Assembly: GCA_963794475.1 (NCBI GenBank)
Contig: CAWCDW010000002.1
Coordinates: forward strand, 744,001 to 808,000
Length of the DNA: 64,000 nucleotides
Direction of reading: 5' to 3'
DNA from: GAS188 sp963794475
Lineage (GTDB): Bacteria; Pseudomonadota; Alphaproteobacteria; Rhizobiales; Beijerinckiaceae
The notes under the pieces were generated by a model. That model searched no databases. It was not told the origin of the DNA and saw nothing but the letters and a program-made list of their open reading frames with translations. Made by a program: the position numbers and the translations under genes. This document shows positions 17,168 to 25,386 of this stretch, piece after piece (position 1 is the first letter of the stretch; the number at the start of each line of letters is the position of its first letter).

Positions 17168-17770
17168 TTGCGCCTCATCGTTTCGGAGCTTGCCTGCGAG
17201 CGAGGCGGCCGCGTGCTCTTTTCCGGGATGGGCTTTGCGGTCCAAAGCGGTGGCGCCGCGCTGCTCACCGGCCCGAATGGGGCCGGCAAGACGAGCCTCT
17301 TGTCCATCCTGGCCGGCCTCTCGAAGCCGCTCTCGGGCGAGGCGCGCCTCGAGGATGCGCGAGGCGAGGAGGCCGAGCTCTCCGAGGAAGCCCATCTCAT
17401 CGGTCATCGCGATGGGCTGAAGTCCCAGCTTCTCGTCTCGGAGAACCTTGGTTTCTCTCAGGCGCTGCTCGGCTCACCGTCCCTCTCGCCGAAATCAGCG
17501 CTCGCCGCGCTCGGCCTCGAACATGTGCTCGACCTTCCTTGCGCCTATCTCTCGGCCGGCCAGCGACGGCGTGTGGCGCTCGCGCGCCTTCTCGTCTCGC
17601 GCCGGCCCTTGTGGCTTCTGGACGAGCCGGCCGCGGCGCTCGACAGCGCCTCGCGCGCGCTTCTCACGAGGCTCATGGGCGAGCATCTCGCGGCGGGCGG
17701 GCTCGTCGTCGCGGCGACCCATGAGCCGCTCGGCATCCAAGCCATGGAAATCAGGATCGGCGGCGGATGA
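17168..17770 (+). CDS. ccmA: Haem exporter ATP-binding protein CcmA
   Basis: ABC ATPase of cytochrome c maturation system I; with CcmB it drives release of the haem chaperone CcmE. Walker A is GPNGAGKTS near residue 35, the ABC signature region is LSAGQRRRVALARLL near 130 and Walker B is LWLLDEPAAAL. I chose the TTG at 17168, preceded by GGAGG about 6 nt upstream, which gives 200 residues and the usual M-R-L-I-V N-terminus; another TTG at 17138 is in frame. It overlaps ccmB by ATGA. Confidence 0.9.
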   Translation: MRLIVSELACERGGRVLFSGMGFAVQSGGAALLTGPNGAGKTSLLSILAGLSKPLSGEARLEDARGEEAELSEEAHLIGHRDGLKSQLLVSENLGFSQALLGSPSLSPKSALAALGLEHVLDLPCAYLSAGQRRRVALARLLVSRRPLWLLDEPAAALDSASRALLTRLMGEHLAAGGLVVAATHEPLGIQAMEIRIGGG

Positions 17771-18435
17771 CGCGCGCGCTTCTTGCCCTCATCGCACGAG
17801 ACCTCAAGCTCGCGACGCGGATTGGCGGCGGCTTCAGCCTCGGCATCGTCTTTTACCTCGCGCTCGTCGCCATCCTGCCCTTTGCGGTCGGGCCCGATCT
17901 CAACCTCTTGTCGCGGATCGGTCCCGCCGTGCTCTGGATCGGTGCTCTTTTGGCCACGCTGATCGGGCTCGACCGCCTGTTCCAGGCCGATGAGGAGGAC
18001 GGTTCGCTCGAGCTCATGCGCCTGAGCGGCGTGCCGCTCGAGGCGATCGTCGCGGCAAAGGGCTTTGCGCATTGGCTCACGAGCGGGCTTCCGCTCGCGG
18101 TCGCGGCGCCGCTTCTCGGCCTCATGCTCGGCGTGGAGCCCATGGCGCTTCTTGGAACCGCGGTGAGCCTCGTGCCCGGCACCATCGCGCTCACTTTCAC
18201 CGGTGCCATCGGCGCGGCGCTCACCGCGAGCTTGCGGCGCGGCGGCCTGCTGCTCTCGATCCTGGTCGTGCCGCTCATGGTGCCGATCCTGATCTTCGGC
18301 GTCGCGACCGCGGAGGGAAGCCGCCCGGGCGCGGTGAGCTTCGCGGTGCCTTTCCTCGCGCTGTCGGCGCTCGCGCTCGCGGCGATGGTCGCGGGCTCCG
18401 TGGTGGGAGCGGCGGCGCTCAGAGCCAAGCCGTGA
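17767..18435 (+). CDS. ccmB: Haem exporter membrane protein CcmB
   Basis: A 222-residue polytopic membrane protein, the permease partner of CcmA. Six hydrophobic segments are visible, together with the family segment GLDRLFQADEEDGSLELM near residue 80. In many alphaproteobacteria ccmABCD(G) are contiguous. Here ccmC does not follow: the next gene, about 105 bp on, encodes an ABC substrate-binding protein. Confidence 0.92.
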   Translation: MTRALLALIARDLKLATRIGGGFSLGIVFYLALVAILPFAVGPDLNLLSRIGPAVLWIGALLATLIGLDRLFQADEEDGSLELMRLSGVPLEAIVAAKGFAHWLTSGLPLAVAAPLLGLMLGVEPMALLGTAVSLVPGTIALTFTGAIGAALTASLRRGGLLLSILVVPLMVPILIFGVATAEGSRPGAVSFAVPFLALSALALAAMVAGSVVGAAALRAKP

Positions 18436-18541
18436 AGGAAAGGCGCAAGCTCGGGCCGCGCCGGCCCTTGCGCGGCGGCGCTCGAAGCGAATAGCCTTGG
18501 GCGCGCAAGCTGCAAGGCCAATGCCACAAATGGGGACGCGC

Positions 18542-19753
18542 ATGACCACGCTCGACCGTCGCGGCTTTCTCGCCGGAGCCACCACCTTCGCCGCCGTGGG
18601 CGCCCCCGCGATCCTGCGCGCCGAGGATTCAATCAAGATCGGCGAGGTGAACAGCTACACGGCCCAACCCGCCTTCCTGAAACCCTACCGCCAGGGCTGG
18701 GAGCTGGCGCAGGAGAAGGTGAATGCGGCCGGTGGCATCAACGGACGCAAGATCGAGACAATCTTCCGCGACGACGGCGGAAAGCCTGAGGACGCCGTGC
18801 GCTATGCGGGCGACCTCATCGATGCCGAGAAAGTGGATGTGCTCGCCGGCGGCTTCCTCTCGAACATCGGGCTCGCGCTCGGTGATGTCGCAAACCAGAG
18901 GAAGCGGCTTTATGTGGCGTCCGAGCCTTTGACCGATGCGCTGGTCTGGGGCAAGGGAAACCACTACACCTTCAGGCTTCGCCCCTCGACCTATATGCAA
19001 GCCGCCATGCTCGTCGAGGAAGCAGCGAAGCTTCCCGCCAAGCGGTGGGCCCTCGTCGCGCCCAATTACGAATATGGGCAATCGGCGAACAAATGGTTCA
19101 AGGACCTCTTGAAGAAGGCGAAGCCCGATGTCGAGTTCGTGGCCGAGCAATATCCGGCGCTCGGCAAGATCGACGCCGGCGCCACCATCCAGGCGCTCGA
19201 GGCGGGCAAGCCTGAGGCCATCTTCAATGTCACCTTCGGCGGCGATCTCACCAATTTCGTGCGCCAGGGCACAACGCGCGGCCTCTTCGAGGGCCGCTCG
19301 GTGGTGAGCATGCTCACCGGCGAGCCCGAATATGTCGACCCGCTCGGCGCTGAGGCCCCGGTCGGCTGGATCGTCACCGGCTACCCTTACGGCGACCTCA
19401 ATACGCCCGAACACGTCGCCTTCCGCGACGCCTACAAGGCGAAATACGGGGAGATGCCGAAGCTCGGCTCCGTCGTCGGCTACGAGACGGTGAATTCGAT
19501 CGCCGCCGCGCTCGCCAAAGCCGGCTCGACCGACAATGAGAAGCTCATCTCGACGCTCGAAGGGCTCAATCGCGTGACCGTGTTCGGCCCGATCGAATTT
19601 CGCGCCATCGACCATCAAAGCACCATGGGCGCCTTCGTCGGCAAGATCGCGCTCAAGGACGGGCTCGGCGTGATGTCCAATTGGAGCTACCGGGACGGCG
19701 CCAAATATCTGCCGCTGGATTCCGAGGTGAAGATATTACGCCCCGCCGGCTGA
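18542..19753 (+). CDS. ABC transporter substrate-binding protein, branched-chain amino acid type
   Basis: A periplasmic binding protein of the type I Leu/Ile/Val family, about 403 residues. The N-terminus has a Tat-like signal (DRRGFLAGATTFAAVGAPAIL). The mature part opens with IKIGEVNSYT and the conserved AQEKVNAAGGINGRKIE. I chose the ATG at 18542, preceded by GGGGACGC. It heads a four-gene transporter set on the same strand. The ligand cannot be read from sequence; relatives carry amino acids, urea, amides or aromatic acids such as benzoate, and aromatic catabolic genes lie 10-20 kb away. Confidence 0.87.
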   Translation: MTTLDRRGFLAGATTFAAVGAPAILRAEDSIKIGEVNSYTAQPAFLKPYRQGWELAQEKVNAAGGINGRKIETIFRDDGGKPEDAVRYAGDLIDAEKVDVLAGGFLSNIGLALGDVANQRKRLYVASEPLTDALVWGKGNHYTFRLRPSTYMQAAMLVEEAAKLPAKRWALVAPNYEYGQSANKWFKDLLKKAKPDVEFVAEQYPALGKIDAGATIQALEAGKPEAIFNVTFGGDLTNFVRQGTTRGLFEGRSVVSMLTGEPEYVDPLGAEAPVGWIVTGYPYGDLNTPEHVAFRDAYKAKYGEMPKLGSVVGYETVNSIAAALAKAGSTDNEKLISTLEGLNRVTVFGPIEFRAIDHQSTMGAFVGKIALKDGLGVMSNWSYRDGAKYLPLDSEVKILRPAG

Positions 19754-19886
19754 GGCCGCTTCACCGCTTGGCCGCCGCCTTGCGGCTTGTGGCGAGAGGC
19801 CGGCCGGCAAAAAAACGCCGCCACCCTTTTTCCTCGATGCGCGCCCGTCGTCCCGCTTTCCTTGCGCCCTCGCCTTCCGATCCGCC

Positions 19887-21761
19887 GTGACCGCTCTCAC
19901 ACCCGATACCCTCCTCATCCAGGCGCTCAACGGGCTTGCGAGCGCCTCTTCGCTCTTTCTCGTCGCCTCGGGCCTTTCCATCATCTTCGGCGTCACGCGC
20001 GTCGTGAATTTCGCCCATGGCTCCCTGTACATGCTCGGCGCCTATATCGGCTGGAGCCTCACGCGGCGCCTCGCGAGCTTCGGCGCCTTCGGCTTCTGGG
20101 GCGGCGTGTTTGCCGCGACTTTGATCGTGGGCGTGATTGGCATCCTCATCGAGATGCTCATCCTGCGACGGCTGCGCCGCGCGCCCGAGCTCTATCCGCT
20201 CCTTGCCACTTTCGGCGTCGTGCTGATCGTCCAGGATGTGGCGCTCGCGATCTGGGGACCCGAGGATCTTCTCGGCCCACGCGCACCGGGGCTCACCGGC
20301 GTCATCACCATCTTCGCGAGCCGCTTTCCGGTCTATGAGCTGTTCCTCATCGCGGTCGGCCCCCTCTTGCTCGGCGGCTTGTGGCTCCTCTTTCGCCGCA
20401 CGCGCTTTGGCCTTCTCGCGCGCGCCGCGACACAGGATCGCGAGATGGTGGCCGCGCTCGGCGTCGATGAGCGGCGATTGTTCTCGAGCGTCTTCTTCCT
20501 TGGCGCGGCGCTCGCGGGCCTCGGCGGCGCGCTGCAGCTTCCGCGCGAAGCCGTGAACCTCAACATGGATGTGTCGGTCGTCGTCGAGGCCTTCGTCGTC
20601 GTCGTGGTCGGCGGCCTCGGGAGCCTCGTCGGCGCCTATGTGGCCGCGATGCTCATCGGCGTCATTCAGGCCTTCGGCATCCTCCTCTTGCCCAAGATCA
20701 CCCTCGTGCTCGTCTTCCTCGTGATGGGCATCGTTCTCGCGGTGAGGCCTTACGGCCTCTTTGGGCGCTTTGCCGCAAGCGAGAGGCCGCGCACGCCCGC
20801 CGAGGGCATCGTGTTGCGGCCGCTCTCCAAGGCGTCGCGCGCGCTTTTCGCCTTCGCCATCTTCTGCATCGCCGCGATGCCGCTTTTCGCCGGCGATTAC
20901 GCGATGGGGCTCATCGCCGAGCTCTTGATTCTCGCGGTCTTTGCCGCCTCCCTTCATTTCCTGATGGGGCTCGGCGGCATGGCCTCCTTCGGTCACGCGG
21001 CCTTTTTCGGCATCGGCGCCTACGCCGCGGCGCTTGCTCTGAAGGCGCTGCAATGGCCGATGGCCGCCTGCCTCCTCGCGGCGCCTTTCGCCGCGGCGCT
21101 CGCTGGCCTCCTCGCCGGCTGGCTCTGCGTGCGCCTCTCGGGCGTCTATCTCGCCATGCTGTCGCTCGCCGTCGCACAGATCGCCTGGGCGACTTCCTTC
21201 CAATGGGTGGAGCTCACGGGCGGCGACAACGGGATTCTCGGGGTGTGGCCCGCGCCTTCCGTCGCCGGCAGAGGCGCCTTTCTCCTCCTGACGCTTGCGC
21301 TCACGGTGGCCGCGCTCGCCGCCTTGCGCGTGAGCGCCTTTTCACCCTTCGGCTATGCGCTGCGTGCCGCGCGCGACGGGCCGCAACGCGCCGAAGCTTC
21401 CGGCATCGGTGTTCGCGCCACGCAATGGGCGGGCTTCGTGATCGCATCGGGCTTTGCCGGCATCGCGGGCGGGCTTTACGCCTTCGCCAAGGGCTCCGTC
21501 TTTCCGACTTATCTCGCCATCGGCAAATCCGTCGATGCCTTGATCATGGTGCTCTTGGGCGGCATCGGCTCGCTCACCGGCCCGATCATCGGGGCCTTCG
21601 CCTTCGGCGGGCTCGAAGCCGAGCTCATGGCGAACATCGCCTTCTGGCGCGCCATCCTCGGTGTGGTGATCCTCGCGCTCGTGCTTGTCGCTCCTGCCGG
21701 GATCATGGGCTTCTTCGGCGGCCGTCTCGGCAAGGCGCGCAAGACGGCAGCGCCCGCATGA
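19887..21761 (+). CDS. Fused LivH-LivM permease of branched-chain type ABC transporter
   Basis: One 624-residue polypeptide joins the two membrane subunits that are usually separate. Residues about 1-290 match LivH (GVTRVVNFAHGSLYMLGAY near residue 40, and VVVGGLGSLVGAYVAAMLIG near 245). Residues about 310-624 match LivM (GLGGMASFGHAAFFGIGAYAA near 365 and LLGGIGSLTGPIIGAFAF near 560). It starts with GTG at 19887 after a 133-bp gap from the binding protein and overlaps the ATPase gene by ATGA. The fused arrangement fixes 1:1 stoichiometry of the two permeases. Confidence 0.9.
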   Translation: MTALTPDTLLIQALNGLASASSLFLVASGLSIIFGVTRVVNFAHGSLYMLGAYIGWSLTRRLASFGAFGFWGGVFAATLIVGVIGILIEMLILRRLRRAPELYPLLATFGVVLIVQDVALAIWGPEDLLGPRAPGLTGVITIFASRFPVYELFLIAVGPLLLGGLWLLFRRTRFGLLARAATQDREMVAALGVDERRLFSSVFFLGAALAGLGGALQLPREAVNLNMDVSVVVEAFVVVVVGGLGSLVGAYVAAMLIGVIQAFGILLLPKITLVLVFLVMGIVLAVRPYGLFGRFAASERPRTPAEGIVLRPLSKASRALFAFAIFCIAAMPLFAGDYAMGLIAELLILAVFAASLHFLMGLGGMASFGHAAFFGIGAYAAALALKALQWPMAACLLAAPFAAALAGLLAGWLCVRLSGVYLAMLSLAVAQIAWATSFQWVELTGGDNGILGVWPAPSVAGRGAFLLLTLALTVAALAALRVSAFSPFGYALRAARDGPQRAEASGIGVRATQWAGFVIASGFAGIAGGLYAFAKGSVFPTYLAIGKSVDALIMVLLGGIGSLTGPIIGAFAFGGLEAELMANIAFWRAILGVVILALVLVAPAGIMGFFGGRLGKARKTAAPA

Positions 21762-22522
21762 GCGCCAAGGTGCTCGAGGTCGAGGGGCTTGTGAAACGCT
21801 TTCGCGGGGTCGAGGCGGTGCGCGGGGTCGGTCTCTGCGTCGTTGCAGGAGAGGCTGTCGCTCTCATCGGACCGAACGGCGCCGGCAAGACGACCTGCTT
21901 CAACATGATCGGCGGGCAGCTCAAGCCCGATGCCGGGCGCGTGCGGCTCGAAGGGGAGGACGTGACCGGGATGGCGCCGCGCCTTCTCTGGCGGCGCGGC
22001 ATCGGGCGGACCTTCCAGATCACCACCGCTTTCGCCTCGATGACGGTGCGCGAGAATGTGCAGCTTGCGCTCAGCGCCAAGGCGGGGCGCACGAGACGCG
22101 TTTTCGGCCGCATGACCTCCGCTTTCGGTGAGGAGGCGGACGCGATCTTGGATCGGGTCGGCATGCGCAACGAGGCCGAGCGCCCTTGTGCGATTCTCGC
22201 TTACGGAGACCTCAAGCGGATCGAGCTTGCGATCGCGCTTGCGGGCTCACCGAAGCTCCTCTTGATGGATGAGCCGACGGCCGGCATGGCGCCGGGCGAG
22301 CGCGTGCAGCTCATGGCGCTCGCAGCGAGCCTCGCCAAGCGCGAAGGCATCGCGGTGCTTTTCACCGAGCACGACATGGATGTGGTCTTCGCCCATGCGG
22401 ACCGCATCATCGTGCTCGATCGCGGCTCCATTCTCGCCGAAGGCCCGCCCGACAAGATCAAGGCCGATCCCGCCGTGCGCGCCGTCTATCTCGGCGCGGG
22501 GCTTGCGTCGGGAGTGTCGTGA
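21758..22522 (+). CDS. LivG-type ABC ATPase
   Basis: A 254-residue ATP-binding subunit of the branched-chain type transporter. Walker A is GPNGAGKTT near residue 35, a long LivG-type insertion with GIGRTFQITTAF follows near 80, and Walker B LLLMDEPTAGMAP is near 168. The signature loop reads LAYGDLKRIELA rather than the canonical LSGGQ, as is usual in this subfamily. ATGA overlaps link it to the permease upstream, and its TGA overlaps the ATG of the next ATPase. Confidence 0.92.
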   Translation: MSAKVLEVEGLVKRFRGVEAVRGVGLCVVAGEAVALIGPNGAGKTTCFNMIGGQLKPDAGRVRLEGEDVTGMAPRLLWRRGIGRTFQITTAFASMTVRENVQLALSAKAGRTRRVFGRMTSAFGEEADAILDRVGMRNEAERPCAILAYGDLKRIELAIALAGSPKLLLMDEPTAGMAPGERVQLMALAASLAKREGIAVLFTEHDMDVVFAHADRIIVLDRGSILAEGPPDKIKADPAVRAVYLGAGLASGVS

Positions 22523-23241
22523 TGGCGGAGGCCCGGACGCTTTCGGTCGAGGCGCTCGATGTGCATTACGGGCGAGCGAAAATCCTTCATGATGTCTCCT
22601 TCGACGCCAAGCCCGGCGAGATCGTCGCGCTCGCCGGCCGCAACGGCGCAGGCAAATCGACGACGCTCAAGGCGATCATGGGGCTCGTTCCGCCCTCCGC
22701 CGGCCGCATCCTCTTCCAAGGGCGGGACATCACCGGCCTCGACGCCTATCGCATCGCGCGGATGGGCGTGGGCTTCGTGCCCGAGGATCGGCGCATCTTC
22801 ACCGACCTCAGCGTCGCCGAGAATCTCGCGGTCGGCGCGAGGCCCGTTCCCGATGGGCGCGAGGCTTGGAGCGTCGAGCGTCTTGTCACGCTTTTCCCCA
22901 ATCTCGGGCGCTCGCTTCATCGTTCGGCGGGGCAGCTCTCCGGCGGCGAGCAGCAGATGCTCACCATCGCGCGCACCCTGATGGGCAACCCGCGCCTCAT
23001 CCTCGTCGACGAGCCTTCCGAAGGGCTCGCTCCGGTGATCGTCGAGGAGATGGCGCGCGCCATGCTCGCGCTCAAGCGGGACAAGCTCACCATGATCGTC
23101 TCGGAGCAGAACCTCAATTTCCTCGCCGCGATCGCCGACAGCGCGGTGCTTCTCGAGCGCGGCGTGGTGCGCCATGTGGGTCCGATGGCCGATCTGATGG
23201 CCGATGAGAGCCTGCGCTTGCGCTATCTCGCGCTGTCGTGA
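22522..23241 (+). CDS. LivF-type ABC ATPase
   Basis: The second ATP-binding subunit, 239 residues. Walker A is AGRNGAGKST near residue 36, the signature is LSGGEQQML near 140, and Walker B is LILVDEPSEGLAP near 160; FVPEDRRIFTDLSV is the LivF-type Q-loop segment. The ATG at 22522 shares a base with the upstream stop (TGATG). It ends the transporter operon, 96 bp before the dehydrogenase. Confidence 0.92.
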   Translation: MAEARTLSVEALDVHYGRAKILHDVSFDAKPGEIVALAGRNGAGKSTTLKAIMGLVPPSAGRILFQGRDITGLDAYRIARMGVGFVPEDRRIFTDLSVAENLAVGARPVPDGREAWSVERLVTLFPNLGRSLHRSAGQLSGGEQQMLTIARTLMGNPRLILVDEPSEGLAPVIVEEMARAMLALKRDKLTMIVSEQNLNFLAAIADSAVLLERGVVRHVGPMADLMADESLRLRYLALS

Positions 23242-23337
23242 TTTCGGAGACTTTGAGTTCGGAGACTTGGCTCCCCGCCTTGACGGATCGAGGGCGCGCG
23301 CACATGGCGTGACGGGCAAACGATCGGCGGACGCCTC

Positions 23338-24114
23338 ATGACACCCTCCTCCCTCTTCGATCTTTCGGGCGCCGTGGCGCTCGTCACCGGGGCCTCTTCA
23401 GGGCTCGGGCGCAGATTTGCGCTCGTGCTGGCGCAAAACGGGGCGAGCGTCGTGCTCGTGGCGCGGCGCAAGGAAAGGCTCGAGGCGCTCGCCGCCGAGA
23501 TCGAAGCTGCGGGCGGCCATGCGCTCCCGATCGCTGCCGACGTCGGAAATCGCACCGAGATCGCGCGGGCCTTCGATGCGGCGCAAGCGAAATTCGGCAC
23601 CGTGACTGTGCTCATCAACAATGCCGGCGTGGCAAAGCCGCAATCCTTCCTCGGCATGCGTGTCGAGACGTGGCGGGAGACGCTCGACATCAATCTCGAT
23701 GCGGTGGTGGCGACCGCGCAAGAGGCCGCCCGCCGCATGGTGGCGTCGGGCGGCGGCGCGATCGTCAATATCGCCTCGATCCTCTCCTTCGGCGTGCAGA
23801 AGGGCAATCTCGCCTACGCCGTCTCGAAGGCGGCCGTGCTCCAGGCGACGCGGGCCATGGCGCTCGAGCTCGCGCCGAAAGGCGTGCGCGTCAACGCCAT
23901 CGCGCCCGGATATTTCTCGACCGAGATCAACGCCGACCACCTTGCGTCCTCCCAGGGAGAGGCGATGTCGCGCGCCGTCCCAATGGGACGCTTCGGGCAG
24001 GAAGGCGAGCTCGACGGCGCGCTTCTCCTGCTCGCTTCACGCGCTGGGAGCTTCATCACCGGAGCGACGATCGTGGTCGACGGCGGGCATATGCTCGCGA
24101 TTGCGGAGCGGTGA
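23338..24114 (+). CDS. Short-chain dehydrogenase/reductase
   Basis: A classical SDR of 258 residues. The NAD(P)-binding TGASSGLGRRFA lies near residue 17, NNAG near 91, catalytic Ser in NIASILSFG near 140 and YAVSK near 156, all in the standard order. An Arg-Arg-Lys pair after the second strand (VARRKERL) suggests NADP preference. It may belong to the same transcript as the transporter upstream; the substrate is unknown. Confidence 0.88.
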   Translation: MTPSSLFDLSGAVALVTGASSGLGRRFALVLAQNGASVVLVARRKERLEALAAEIEAAGGHALPIAADVGNRTEIARAFDAAQAKFGTVTVLINNAGVAKPQSFLGMRVETWRETLDINLDAVVATAQEAARRMVASGGGAIVNIASILSFGVQKGNLAYAVSKAAVLQATRAMALELAPKGVRVNAIAPGYFSTEINADHLASSQGEAMSRAVPMGRFGQEGELDGALLLLASRAGSFITGATIVVDGGHMLAIAER

Positions 24115-24225
24115 GGCCAGCTTGTCGTGCGGACGCACGCCAATGTGACCACTAGGCCTTAAGCGGGCGCAAAGCTTCCACGACTTCCGGACTGTTCTTT
24201 GATCGCGAATCGTTTGGGACGCTCT

Positions 24226-25020
24226 CTAGCGCCGGCCACTGGCAATGCGGTACTCGGTCTCCGATTCGACCGGGCCGCCCCGGTCGCCGAAGTAGCGCTG
24301 CGCCTCCTCGCGCACAGCCTTGCGTATTTCGTTGGGCAGCGCGGCCAAGGCTTGACCGGTGGAGGCGCCACCGCGTTCAAATGGGCCGTAAAAGGCGTCG
24401 AACGACGGCAGCACAAAAGTATGTTTCTCGGTATGGGTCTCGACGTCCTCGAAACCCGCCTCAGCGAAGAGCGACTGTAGTCGTGAGGCCTCCCCGAGCG
24501 CGAAAGTGCGAGTGACGGCCTCGGCCAAGCTCGGCACATACCGCCCTATCATGACGTTGATCTGGTGATTGTAGGATCGCTCCACCACCGTATTCACCGA
24601 GACGGCCGCGCGGCCGCCGGGGCGAAGCACGCGACGAAACTCCGACAGACCGCGCGCAGGGTCGGGGAAGAACATCAGCCCGAGATTGCACAACACCGCC
24701 TCGAAACTCCCATCCGAAAACGAGAGTGCCTGCCCGTCCTCGACCGAGACGGAAGCATTGGGCGCCCTACCTAGACGTTCGCGCGCCTTGTCGACCATAG
24801 CGGGCGAGAGGTCCGAGGCCGTGACATGGCCGGCCGGTCCCACAGCGGCGAGGGCCGCCTCGGCGGAAAGGCCCGTGCCCGTCGCAATGTCAAGAACGCG
24901 CATACCCGGCCCAACATCGGCCGCGCGCAACAGGAAGAACATGAAATATCGGGTGACGTGGGCAAAGGCGCGATCATACTCTGCCGCCGCTTCCCCTTTG
25001 AAAAATAGCTCCTCCGTCAT
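24226..25020 (-). CDS. Class I SAM-dependent methyltransferase (UbiE-like)
   Basis: About 264 residues with a UbiE/COQ5-like methyltransferase domain: motif I VLDIATGTGLSAEAAL near residue 45, an acidic SAM contact in ASDLSPAMV near 70, and motif III region RVLRPGGRAAVS near 130. The ATG at 25020 gives M-T-E-E-L; a TTG two codons upstream is in frame. It stands alone, convergent with the SDR and divergent from the oxidoreductase. The substrate is not identifiable. Confidence 0.82.
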   Translation of the reverse strand: MTEELFFKGEAAAEYDRAFAHVTRYFMFFLLRAADVGPGMRVLDIATGTGLSAEAALAAVGPAGHVTASDLSPAMVDKARERLGRAPNASVSVEDGQALSFSDGSFEAVLCNLGLMFFPDPARGLSEFRRVLRPGGRAAVSVNTVVERSYNHQINVMIGRYVPSLAEAVTRTFALGEASRLQSLFAEAGFEDVETHTEKHTFVLPSFDAFYGPFERGGASTGQALAALPNEIRKAVREEAQRYFGDRGGPVESETEYRIASGRR

Positions 25021-25026
25021 CCGCAA

Positions 25027-25386
25027 TGCCCCGCGATATCACGTTGCCAGGGGCAAGATGTGCAGACTCTGAGCACCGATAGCAAGCCGGACGCACGAGA
25101 TGCGAAAAGAGCGAGCAACGGCGACATGGCGGGCCAGACCGCTCACCACGGCGCTGGTCGAAACCATTCTGGCGATGCTATATTAGCTCCGTTGCCCCGG
25201 ACGGTTGTTTCTCGGGAAATTTCGTGGGACTGACGCGCGCCAGCAGAAAATGACATTGAATTTCAATTATTTGACCGAAACGACCCGAATACGCATGATC
25301 CTGTGTCGATTCATGAGCAATGACAGCGGGCACCGCGCGCGTAATAGCGCGCGCATGGGGCCTAATCCGCCGCCGGGGAGAATGTC
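25027..25386. other. Divergent intergenic region upstream of indolepyruvate oxidoreductase
   Basis: A 360-bp gap without a credible gene. The part at 25190-25320 is clearly more AT-rich than its surroundings and includes TTGAATTTCAATTATTTGAC, a likely promoter area for the rightward gene. No exact promoter was assigned. Confidence 0.35.

Noticed and set aside
18629..19618. 329-codon open frame antisense to the substrate-binding protein gene
   Set aside because: Shadow frame; no coherent protein features, and the plus-strand gene is clear.
19761..21203. 480-codon open frame antisense to the fused permease gene
   Set aside because: Highly charged Glu/Arg/Gly/Ala-rich composition without domains; it mirrors the codon positions of the high-GC permease gene.
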